From: JBPRGG01 sp051418075
Lineage (GTDB): Bacteria > Bacteroidota > Bacteroidia > Cytophagales > Cyclobacteriaceae
Assembly: GCA_051418075.1 (NCBI GenBank)
Contig: JBPRGG010000033.1
Location: forward strand, 1 to 13,076
DNA: 13,076 bases
Direction of reading: 5' to 3'
The notes under the pieces are model-generated. The model ran no database searches. It was not told the origin of the DNA and saw only the letters and a program-made list of their open reading frames with translations. How positions within the stretch are numbered: the stretch's first letter is position 1; every line of letters begins with the position of its first letter. The position numbers and the translations under genes were made by a program. Below, one piece after another: positions 1 through 6,397 of this stretch.

Positions 1-164
1 GCAATATCCAGCCATTGGTATTCGAATCAGAAGTCAAAATTTTCAATACTCAGGATCAATTAATCTATCAAGGCAAAGCAGACAGCAAAGAAGCTGGTCT
101 GATGCTGTTAAGCGCGGACAAACTAACTGAAATCGATGGAACGGCCTATTACATTAGCCAATAA
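1..164 (+). CDS. C-terminal fragment of an unrecognised protein (5' end outside window)
   Basis: An open frame enters from the left edge (codons in phase with base 3) and ends at TAA 162-164, giving 53 residues. The fragment starts NIQPLVFESEVKIFN and ends GTAYYISQ. It is mixed beta/polar, with no membrane segment and no motif I recognise. It is judged real because it runs without a stop up to a clean intrinsic terminator 37 bp downstream, and because its composition is protein-like while the other two forward frames stop inside it. No function can be assigned from the fragment. Confidence 0.6.
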   Translation, partial: NIQPLVFESEVKIFNTQDQLIYQGKADSKEAGLMLLSADKLTEIDGTAYYISQ

Positions 165-200
165 TCTTTTAATATAATTTTCTTCTTATAATTGCCTGAT

Positions 201-230
201 AATCCGGCCTCTTTAAGCCGGATTTTTTTT
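201..230 (+). terminator. Rho-independent terminator
   Basis: A perfect 8-bp inverted repeat, AATCCGGC (201-208) and GCCGGATT (217-224), has an 8-nt loop and runs straight into a T tract ending at 230. It lies 37 bp after the stop of the left-edge gene on the same strand, so it most likely ends that transcript. Confidence 0.85.
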
Positions 231-257
231 GTCCTTAGAAAATAACAATTTTGATAT

Positions 258-291
258 AAAAAAGAAGCCATAACAAAATGGCCTCTTTTTT
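258..291 (-). terminator. Intrinsic terminator, probably bidirectional, of the aldehyde dehydrogenase gene
   Basis: Arms 258-271 and 278-291 pair over 14 bp with one mismatch around a 6-nt loop. The outer part is an A tract on one side and a T tract on the other, so an RNA made from either strand gives a hairpin ending in a U run. It sits 40 bp beyond the stop of the minus-strand gene at 331-2043 and back to back with the plus-strand terminator at 201-230, as expected for converging genes. Confidence 0.8.
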
Positions 292-330
292 GAAAAAACT
301 GGCTTATGGATTTTGCTATACTTCATCCTG

Positions 331-2043
331 CTAACCTTTCATGGCAGCCAGATTCAATCCAGGCAATCTTTTCCAATCCTGGTCAATGGTAAATAAAGCC
401 ACCTTTTTGTTTATTTCCAGGCTGTTTTTATTGGTTACAAACCAGGCCGGTTTGGGCAGCATGGTAAAATCCATATGAACAAAACTGCGGGGGAAAGGAT
501 AAAAAGACCCTTTTACTACTGTTTTTTCTGTCCCTTCCAGAAAAAATGCATTATGCACCTTTCCCTGTCCACTTTCAATCTGGTTAAATTGTTCCACCGG
601 ATAAGCCCCCCAGGGCGTATAAGGTAGCAGGAAGGCCACAGCATTCCATACGTTCAATCCAATGGAGCCATATTTCAGGTCTTCCAAAGTCTGATCAATA
701 ACAGCTTCATGATCTTTTAAGGTTTGGGGATGTCCAATAATATTAGCCCCCAAACTACCAAATAGCTTTTCATTGCAAAAATAAATAGCCTGATCCAGGT
801 AATCGGGAAGACTGTCACCCGGTAGACAAACTACACCATAAACCGGGGCAAAGACTTCTTCTCTGAACAAATATTCCTGATCATTCTGAGGATCCAGGTC
901 GGTAATCAGAGTGGCAGGTACATCCCCATTGAAGGATTCAACCTGATCATGTCCGTCAATGGCTTTTAGGTATCTTTCCTTCACACCCGGATAGTAGGCG
1001 TATCTGGCGGGTAGTTCACTCAAAACCACCCTGATTTGATCCAAAAGTTCATCCTTTTGGTCCCATTTTTCCGGTATTATCAGGATCTGAGCCGCCACAC
1101 ATATAAATCCATCATTATACATTTTCATCGATACAATGTTCTCTGCCTGATAGCGTAAATCTTCCTGACTCCATTTTCCCGGTAAAACAATCACCGGCCC
1201 CACCCCTCCTAACTCACTGGTAACAGGTTTTTTAAGTACAGGCCGGTGATTTTGCTTATTTTTTAAACCCTCCTGGCCAGAACCGTATACAATGGCATCA
1301 TGAGTTTTAAGACTTCCGGTAAGATGAATGCTATCAACCTTAGGATGAGCCACCAGGTATTCTCCTTCTTCCTGACCTCCATAGATTAATCTTAAGAAGC
1401 CTCTTTTAATAAAGGGAGCCATCACTTTTTCCAGAATGTGTCCGGCATAATCATTTACCGGGTTCATTTTCATGATAACCACCTGCCCCTCCACGTATAG
1501 TTTATGCATAATATCCAATACAGGAATACTCACTACATTGCCAGCCCCCAATACCAGCACCACACCTCCCTCTTTCGGTTCATTACGGTAAAATGAGCCT
1601 ATATGATCATTCAGGTTTTCTCTGGTAATACCCGGCTTCATCCAGGCTTCTTCTACAATGCCATTGAGAATAAGCTTTTCAATTAAATTATTGGGATATA
1701 TTCTGATTTTAAGCTGTCCATTGGGTCGGTTAGCAATATGGCTAAAATGAGGTAACTGCTTATTGGAAAGATACTCAAGCGTTTGTTTATACCCTTGCAG
1801 TGTAGCAGCTATAGCCCAGATGGCCCCTCCCCAGACTTCGCCGGCAAACATTGAATATGCCGGAATTCTTTGCTTTTCATTGGTCAGTAACGCCAGTTTT
1901 TCAGCCTGGTTTTTCAGGTTGAGGATCACCTGCTCCAATAAATTGATCTTGTTAGACAAAGCCTCATTTTTCCATTCATCTTTATGTTGTTGAAGGACAT
2001 TTAAGGCCTGATCCATTTTAATATGTTCACTTAATACTGCCAT
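331..2043 (-). CDS. Aldehyde dehydrogenase superfamily protein, NAD(P)-dependent
   Basis: The 570-residue protein has the landmarks of the aldehyde dehydrogenase fold in order: a nucleotide-binding strand with GAGN (N169, the oxyanion Asn position), K192 in MKMNP (cofactor ribose position), LTGS at 241-244, the general-base Glu E277 in SELGG, the likely nucleophile C315 in NDGFICVAAQ, and EEVFAPV at 395-401. Family enzymes oxidise an aldehyde to an acid using NAD(P)+. No signal peptide or membrane segment is seen, so it is probably cytoplasmic. It is longer than the usual ~480-500 residues, with an extended helical N-terminus (about 1-100), about ten extra residues between LTGS and SELGG, and a C-terminal extension after about 500. 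The Cys context differs from the common GQxC. It is therefore a divergent branch, and the substrate cannot be given. The gene is monocistronic, has its own terminator, and is divergent from the gene at 2229. Confidence 0.88.
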   Translation of the reverse strand: MAVLSEHIKMDQALNVLQQHKDEWKNEALSNKINLLEQVILNLKNQAEKLALLTNEKQRIPAYSMFAGEVWGGAIWAIAATLQGYKQTLEYLSNKQLPHFSHIANRPNGQLKIRIYPNNLIEKLILNGIVEEAWMKPGITRENLNDHIGSFYRNEPKEGGVVLVLGAGNVVSIPVLDIMHKLYVEGQVVIMKMNPVNDYAGHILEKVMAPFIKRGFLRLIYGGQEEGEYLVAHPKVDSIHLTGSLKTHDAIVYGSGQEGLKNKQNHRPVLKKPVTSELGGVGPVIVLPGKWSQEDLRYQAENIVSMKMYNDGFICVAAQILIIPEKWDQKDELLDQIRVVLSELPARYAYYPGVKERYLKAIDGHDQVESFNGDVPATLITDLDPQNDQEYLFREEVFAPVYGVVCLPGDSLPDYLDQAIYFCNEKLFGSLGANIIGHPQTLKDHEAVIDQTLEDLKYGSIGLNVWNAVAFLLPYTPWGAYPVEQFNQIESGQGKVHNAFFLEGTEKTVVKGSFYPFPRSFVHMDFTMLPKPAWFVTNKNSLEINKKVALFTIDQDWKRLPGLNLAAMKG

Positions 2044-2061
2044 AAAGATAATTTTTTGCTT

Positions 2062-2163
2062 TTACCTAAAAATAAATCCTTCCCCGGGAAAAAAATTGTA
2101 AAAAAACGACATTTAGGTAATTAATTTGATGAGAAAAAATTTACCAATGTCGCATTTTTACAA
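2062..2163. promoter_or_regulatory. Divergent intergenic region with a long inverted repeat, possible operator
   Basis: The 185 bp between the aldehyde dehydrogenase start (2043) and the membrane-protein start (2229) hold an imperfect palindrome. The left arm 2096-2120 (core CGACATT, then AGGTAA) pairs with the right arm 2141-2163 (core TTACC, AATGTCG), and both arms extend into TTGTAAAAA/TTTTTACAA ends, with a 20-bp spacer. A further TTACCTAAA at 2062-2070 is the exact reverse complement of TTTAGGTAA at 2112-2120. The position between two divergent starts favours a regulator site for one or both genes. A transcribed hairpin is the alternative. I found no convincing Bacteroidota -7 element (TAnnTTTG) here. 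Confidence 0.45.
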
Positions 2164-2228
2164 TTATTTAATTGTTTTTTAACATAAATTCACATCAAAC
2201 AACTTGAAAAACCAAAACATCAAAAACT

Positions 2229-2606
2229 ATGCAATCACCGGCAAAATCACTGTATTACTTTGGCATTTATATGATACTGATGGTAGGTATTGGTTTTTTG
2301 ATCATGCCTGCCATAGTATTGGATATGTTCCAGTTAAATTATGGAAACGATGTATGGCCCCGGTTTGTGGGTATGATGGCCATCATTATCGGGGCATATT
2401 ACATAGTAGCCGCTCATTACAACCTCAAGGAAATGTTTATCTGGACTGTCCTGATGCGATTATTTGCTTTCTTATGCATGGTCACCCTGGTTGTATCAGG
2501 CCAGACTGAACAAACGGTTTTATTATTTGCAGCAGCAGATCTTTCTGGAGCCATTTGGACCTGGACGGCTATAAGAAAAGATTTTAAGGTTAAAACAACT
2601 GCCTGA
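2229..2606 (+). CDS. Small four-helix integral membrane protein, function unknown
   Basis: The 125-residue protein is almost entirely membrane-embedded. Four hydrophobic segments are visible at about residues 9-33, 43-64, 69-90 and 96-115, with short polar links and a basic C-terminal tail (IRKDFKVKTTA). A WPRFVG motif opens the second helix, and an AAADLSGAIWTW stretch lies in the fourth. I do not recognise a family. The size and four-helix layout resemble several small uncharacterised inner-membrane families, but no catalytic residues stand out. The ATG at 2229 follows an A-rich leader without a Shine-Dalgarno, normal for this phylum. The gene is divergent from the aldehyde dehydrogenase gene and 69 bp ahead of the beta-helix gene, so it may or may not share a transcript with that gene. 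Confidence 0.75.
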   Translation: MQSPAKSLYYFGIYMILMVGIGFLIMPAIVLDMFQLNYGNDVWPRFVGMMAIIIGAYYIVAAHYNLKEMFIWTVLMRLFAFLCMVTLVVSGQTEQTVLLFAAADLSGAIWTWTAIRKDFKVKTTA

Positions 2607-2675
2607 CAGCCGGATATTCCCCAAACCGAAGCATTATATTTTATAACAAATACCAACAAACAAAATTTTTTGATT

Positions 2676-3674
2676 ATGAAAAAGCTTTACATCCTCATTT
2701 TTATCCTGTTAGCCATTCAGGCTCAGGCTGAAGTTTTTACGGTGAACAATCAGATGAATACCGATACGGAAAAGAAGATTTACAATACACTCAAAGGAGC
2801 ACATGATGCCGCTTCCAGTGGTGATACCATCTATATAGAAGGTTCGAGTTTGCAATATGAAAGTTCATCTGTTACCATATCTAAAAAGTTATATCTGGTG
2901 GGGCCGGGATATTTTCCCGGAGAAAACCCTTCAGTTCAGGTCAATAAAAACCAGGCCGAAATTTATGGGCTGGAAATAAGCCAGGGTGCTGCCGGGTTAA
3001 AAGTAGAAGGATTAAGTTTCTCCTCCTGGGTATATGTAAAAGCAGATGATGTTACGTTTACCCATTGCAAATTATACCTGTATCTTCAACAGGATATTAC
3101 TAATTTGACCGTTACCAAATGTTACTTGAAAGGTTTTACTCATGATAGTGGTTATAAAATTCAAAATTTCCTGATGGCTAATAATATCCTGGTTGGATAT
3201 TTAGAAATACAAGATGGCAGTTCAGGTCTGATTATTAATAATACCTTCGACCTCTCTTACTCTTCCAGATATAAATTTACAGTTCCGTCCGGTTTTACCT
3301 TTAAAAACAACATTTTAATAAAAGATAATGACTATTATGTAAACATCCCAAACCTGCCTTCTACAGAAATAAGCTATAATTTATCCACTTCCGATGTTTT
3401 TGGCACTGAAAATCATAACCTGGCCAATATAGACGAAAACAACATTTTCCTGGGCAGTGATAATAACAGTACAGACGGCCAATACCAGTTAAAGGAAAAC
3501 AGTCCGGCTAAAAATGCAGGAGAAGATGGCGTGGATTTAGGCGCTTTCGGCGGACCTGATCCTTATGTTTTATCCGGAGTACCTTCCATTCCGGTCATTT
3601 ATCAACTCAATGTAAGCGGCTTTTCTAATGATGAAGATAAGCTTCCGGTTTCTATCAAGGCAAAATCAAGATAG
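2676..3674 (+). CDS. Secreted right-handed beta-helix repeat protein
   Basis: The likely start is the ATG at 2676 (332 residues). A TTG two codons earlier is in frame, but the ATG opens a textbook signal peptide, MKKLYILIFILLAIQAQA, with cleavage before EVF. The mature chain begins like many pectate-lyase-fold proteins (YNTLKGAHDAASSGDTIYIEG, shown here only as a description of residues 36-56). It then shows short beta-strand rungs rich in N and G (LIINNTFDL, FKNNILIKD), and the C-terminal SPAKNAG.DGVDLGAFGGPDPY motif common at the end of such beta-helices. These proteins bind or cleave polysaccharides, or act as surface scaffolds. No catalytic set could be identified here. It has no type IX sorting domain of its own, although the next gene, 2 bp downstream, does. 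It is very likely co-transcribed with that gene. Confidence 0.85.
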   Translation: MKKLYILIFILLAIQAQAEVFTVNNQMNTDTEKKIYNTLKGAHDAASSGDTIYIEGSSLQYESSSVTISKKLYLVGPGYFPGENPSVQVNKNQAEIYGLEISQGAAGLKVEGLSFSSWVYVKADDVTFTHCKLYLYLQQDITNLTVTKCYLKGFTHDSGYKIQNFLMANNILVGYLEIQDGSSGLIINNTFDLSYSSRYKFTVPSGFTFKNNILIKDNDYYVNIPNLPSTEISYNLSTSDVFGTENHNLANIDENNIFLGSDNNSTDGQYQLKENSPAKNAGEDGVDLGAFGGPDPYVLSGVPSIPVIYQLNVSGFSNDEDKLPVSIKAKSR

Positions 3675-3676
3675 CC

Positions 3677-5599
3677 ATGAAAAAGCTGATATTTTTACCA
3701 CTTCTGTGTATTTTCTGGATAAGCTCAGCCCAAAAACTGATTAAAGCAGAATACTTCATTGATCAATATGTCACCCAGGGCAATGGAATTCCTTTAGAAA
3801 TCACTGATCCTGAAGATTCCATTGCCTTTGATTTTAACATTGATGTTTCAAATATTTCTGCCGGGCCTCATATCTTATACCTGAGGGTAATGGATGAAGG
3901 AGGATTCTGGTCATTGCCTTACTCCAGGCTATTTGTCCGAAGATTTAATCAGGCTTCTAATCCAAAGATTGTGAGTTACGAATATGTTTTTGATGACATG
4001 AATCAAATAGGTTCAGGCACCGAAGTTGTTTTAAGCGAACCATCCTCAATGATCGACCACAATGTGCATATAGATGTAAGCCATCTGGCACCCGGCGCAC
4101 ATGTGCTTTTTATGCGTATAAAGGATGAAGCAGGCATGCAATCGTTTTTATATAAACAATCTTTTATAAAAGTTGACTACGGACCTCCTGACCCCATCGT
4201 GGCAGTAGAATACTTCTATGTAGCCCGTTCCGGTGCCAGTACAGCCATCTATACCAACCAGGAATTTGAGCCAGCCACTACCCTGGATTTAACTGCTTTG
4301 GATTTCGCACTGAATGCCAGTGAACTTAACTACGGTCAAAAATACGCCCTCCATATCAGGTTGGTGGATAGCAAAGGATGTCGCAGTCAGTTTTTTCTGG
4401 ATTCTTTAACATTCAGGGAAGATGGCATGCCTTTTGTAATCAATGAAATTCCGGACCAGGAGTTAAATATCGGGGAAACCATCCAGATCGAATTTGAATA
4501 TGAAGATTTTGATGATCCTGATCTGGCTGATGGAGACACCTTGATGTTTGTTGCCAAACAGGCAGATGGCCAACCTTTGCCAAACTGGTTATCTTTTGAC
4601 CCTGCCCTGAGAATTTTTACCGGTAAGCCTATGGCCGCTGATCAAAAAGTCTGGCAAATAAAACTTCTTGCTTTTGATCAAGGCGGGGCCAGCGCATCCT
4701 CTGATTTTAATATCACGGTCATTGGGGATAATGAGCCACCTGTGGCAAATGCCACCATCGAAGATCAAACAGCAGGTATTGGTATAGCATTTAGTTTAGC
4801 CTTACCCCAGGATGCTTTTTATGATCCGGATCAGGATCCCTTAACACTGCATATGTACCAGGCTGACGGATCTGAACTTCCCGAATGGATAACCTATGAC
4901 AATGAGAACCTTACGCTTTCGGGAACACCAGCAGACCAGGACAAGGATACCCTGAGCCTGATTTGGATAGCTAAAGATCAGTTTGACGCTGCTGACACCA
5001 TCGCTTTTACGATCATTGTGAAGGAAAATAAACCACCGGTGGCGAATATTGCCATAGAAGATCAGGAGGCAACTGTTGGAGAAAATTTTTCCTACGCCTT
5101 ACCGGATGATGCTTTCAGTGATCCGGAACAAGATCAGCTCAGCTTCAGTTGTACCCGATCTGACGGATCTGCATTACCCCCCTGGCTTTCATTTGACGAA
5201 GTGAGCAGACTATTATCAGGACTACCACTTCCAGAACATTTAGGCCGTTTAGAACTGATCATGGTGGCTCAGGATCCTTACCACGGAACCGATACCATTG
5301 CATTCGGATTGATAGTAAATGAAGTCACAGCCATTTTTAACAACAACAGCAATCACCGCCTGCATATATTTCCCAATCCGGTGACCGACCGATTATTCAT
5401 CAGTACATCCAGTGGGAAAATTGAAACCGGGAACATTTATATCTATCAAATAGATGGAAACAGTATGGAAATATATACTGAAATAGCTTTTAATGCAGAT
5501 TTCATTACCCTTGATTTAGCTGCTTTAAAATCTGGCATTTACCTGCTAAGGTATCAGGCCCCGGAATTTATTATAGAAAGAAAGTTTTTAAAGAAATAG
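3677..5599 (+). CDS. Cell-surface multidomain protein with type IX secretion sorting domain
   Basis: The 640-residue protein starts with a signal peptide (MKKLIFLPLLCIFWISSAQ). Residues 21-250 hold three copies of a ~75-residue repeat: an opening EYF/EYV strand, an IDVS/LDLT middle, then GxHxLYxRxxDExG. Residues 252-550 hold three cadherin-like/He_PIG-type immunoglobulin modules of ~100 residues. Each opens with IPDQ or IEDQ, has a DPD/DPE acidic turn with LPxW(L/I)xFD, and ends with a DxI or DF(N)ITV strand. The last ~85 residues form a type IX (Por) sorting domain: HIFPNPVTDRLFIS at 563-576, LDLAALKSGIYLLRY at 612-626, and a basic end, ERKFLKK. In known systems this domain takes the protein across the outer membrane and leads to release or surface anchoring. 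The acidic turns suggest calcium binding (inference). No enzyme domain is visible, so an adhesive or scaffold role is likely. It lies 2 bp after the beta-helix gene and 11 bp before the lipoprotein gene. Confidence 0.92.
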   Translation: MKKLIFLPLLCIFWISSAQKLIKAEYFIDQYVTQGNGIPLEITDPEDSIAFDFNIDVSNISAGPHILYLRVMDEGGFWSLPYSRLFVRRFNQASNPKIVSYEYVFDDMNQIGSGTEVVLSEPSSMIDHNVHIDVSHLAPGAHVLFMRIKDEAGMQSFLYKQSFIKVDYGPPDPIVAVEYFYVARSGASTAIYTNQEFEPATTLDLTALDFALNASELNYGQKYALHIRLVDSKGCRSQFFLDSLTFREDGMPFVINEIPDQELNIGETIQIEFEYEDFDDPDLADGDTLMFVAKQADGQPLPNWLSFDPALRIFTGKPMAADQKVWQIKLLAFDQGGASASSDFNITVIGDNEPPVANATIEDQTAGIGIAFSLALPQDAFYDPDQDPLTLHMYQADGSELPEWITYDNENLTLSGTPADQDKDTLSLIWIAKDQFDAADTIAFTIIVKENKPPVANIAIEDQEATVGENFSYALPDDAFSDPEQDQLSFSCTRSDGSALPPWLSFDEVSRLLSGLPLPEHLGRLELIMVAQDPYHGTDTIAFGLIVNEVTAIFNNNSNHRLHIFPNPVTDRLFISTSSGKIETGNIYIYQIDGNSMEIYTEIAFNADFITLDLAALKSGIYLLRYQAPEFIIERKFLKK

Positions 5600-5610
5600 A
5601 TGAAATAACC

Positions 5611-6102
5611 ATGAACTATTATTTTAAATACAGTATTATCCTCTTGCTATGTACTGGCCTATTTTGTTGTGGCGATGATGGTAATAATCCAGATCCTGAG
5701 TTAAACCGGCAACAGCAGGCCGCTCAATCCTTAAGCCAGGGTAGTCCCTGGCAAGTCATTGAAGTGATAGATCAACCCAATGAATATCTGGATGTGGCCG
5801 ATCTGCTAAATTTACAGCTTAGCTTTGGAATTACCGGCACCGGAGCCTCCCTGGCTCCGGCCACTTTTTCTGCCAGTGGGGCTGATCAATTCATTATGGC
5901 CCCTTCCGGAGCCCAATGGAGTTGGTCAGGAAGTGGTATTTCTACCATTGAACTGACCAATGTTTCCACTTCGCAGTTTACTAACCTGCAGTTGTCTCCT
6001 TCACCGGAAAATATCAACCAGGTCACACTTACATTTTCCATAAGCGGGACGGGTGGTAGGTTAATGGATATTTCGGGGCAATATTCAATAAAACTAGAAT
6101 AA
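5611..6102 (+). CDS. Lipoprotein of unknown function
   Basis: This 163-residue protein has a short hydrophobic leader ending in LFCCGDDG. Lipidation is most likely at C20, although the residue before it is Cys rather than the usual Gly, Ala or Ser. The acidic pair just after the Cys resembles the lipoprotein export signal that sends Bacteroidota lipoproteins to the outer face (inference). After a Q/N-rich linker the mature part is a small beta-rich domain with W48 (GSPWQVIEV), several Gly/Ser-rich strands, a WSWSGSG turn, and a final SGTGGRLMDISGQYSIKLE. I do not recognise the family. It follows the type IX protein by 11 bp in the same direction, so it is probably the third gene of a surface operon and could anchor or assist the two secreted partners. 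No clear terminator follows. Confidence 0.82.
   Translation: MNYYFKYSIILLLCTGLFCCGDDGNNPDPELNRQQQAAQSLSQGSPWQVIEVIDQPNEYLDVADLLNLQLSFGITGTGASLAPATFSASGADQFIMAPSGAQWSWSGSGISTIELTNVSTSQFTNLQLSPSPENINQVTLTFSISGTGGRLMDISGQYSIKLE
5840..5860 (+). other. Strong hairpin inside the lipoprotein gene
   Basis: CCGGAGCC (5840-5847) and GGCTCCGG (5853-5860) form a perfect GC-rich 8-bp stem with a 5-nt loop, followed by CCAC and five T. In form it is close to an intrinsic terminator, but it lies in the middle of an intact reading frame and encodes a plausible Gly/Ala/Ser-rich turn. It may be only a coding coincidence. Confidence 0.4.
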
Positions 6103-6397
6103 ATAATTATCGATCAAAGTAAGATACTAATGGATGTACAGGGCACACAGTAAGCAAAATCAAGGCAGAAAATGCAGGTAGGCTGGTATGTCAGGCTATA
6201 ATGTCCCCGAGCCGGGCCGCGGCAGGTGTGCGCATTTTTTTCTTTTCCTCTTTTCTTTATAGAAAAAAAATCGAAGATTCATGAGGGTGGTGCTGTGTCC
6301 CTGTGAGTACCAATAAAGTAAGTCCCGTCCGGCCAGAACAAAGGATGGAGGATGGAGTATGTCTATTAATATGCACACGCATACAGCAAACACATTT
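6103..6397. repeat. Gene-free stretch holding a diverged copy of the intergenic repeat
   Basis: There is no credible gene between the lipoprotein stop and the receptor stop. Bases 6165-6365 match the units at the right end of the window in order. The matches are GCAGAAAATGCAGGT (6165-6179), GGCCGCGGCAGGTGTG (6215-6230, identical to 12367-12382), a T-rich tract, and CCCGTCCGGCCA followed by a GACAAAAGATG-like end. The hairpin arms present in the other copies are lost, and the segment after the T tract is unrelated. It separates convergent genes. A minus-strand 65-codon frame across it is not a gene. Confidence 0.7.

Noticed and set aside
2204..2509. Plus-strand frame of 101 codons overlapping the small membrane protein gene
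   Set aside because: It is out of phase with the 2229-2606 frame, which has four clean membrane helices. This one has scattered His, Cys and Trp and no domain sense.
6196..6393. Minus-strand 65-codon frame ending LPRPGSGTL
   Set aside because: It lies inside the degenerate intergenic repeat copy and is a translation of its T-rich and GC-core blocks.
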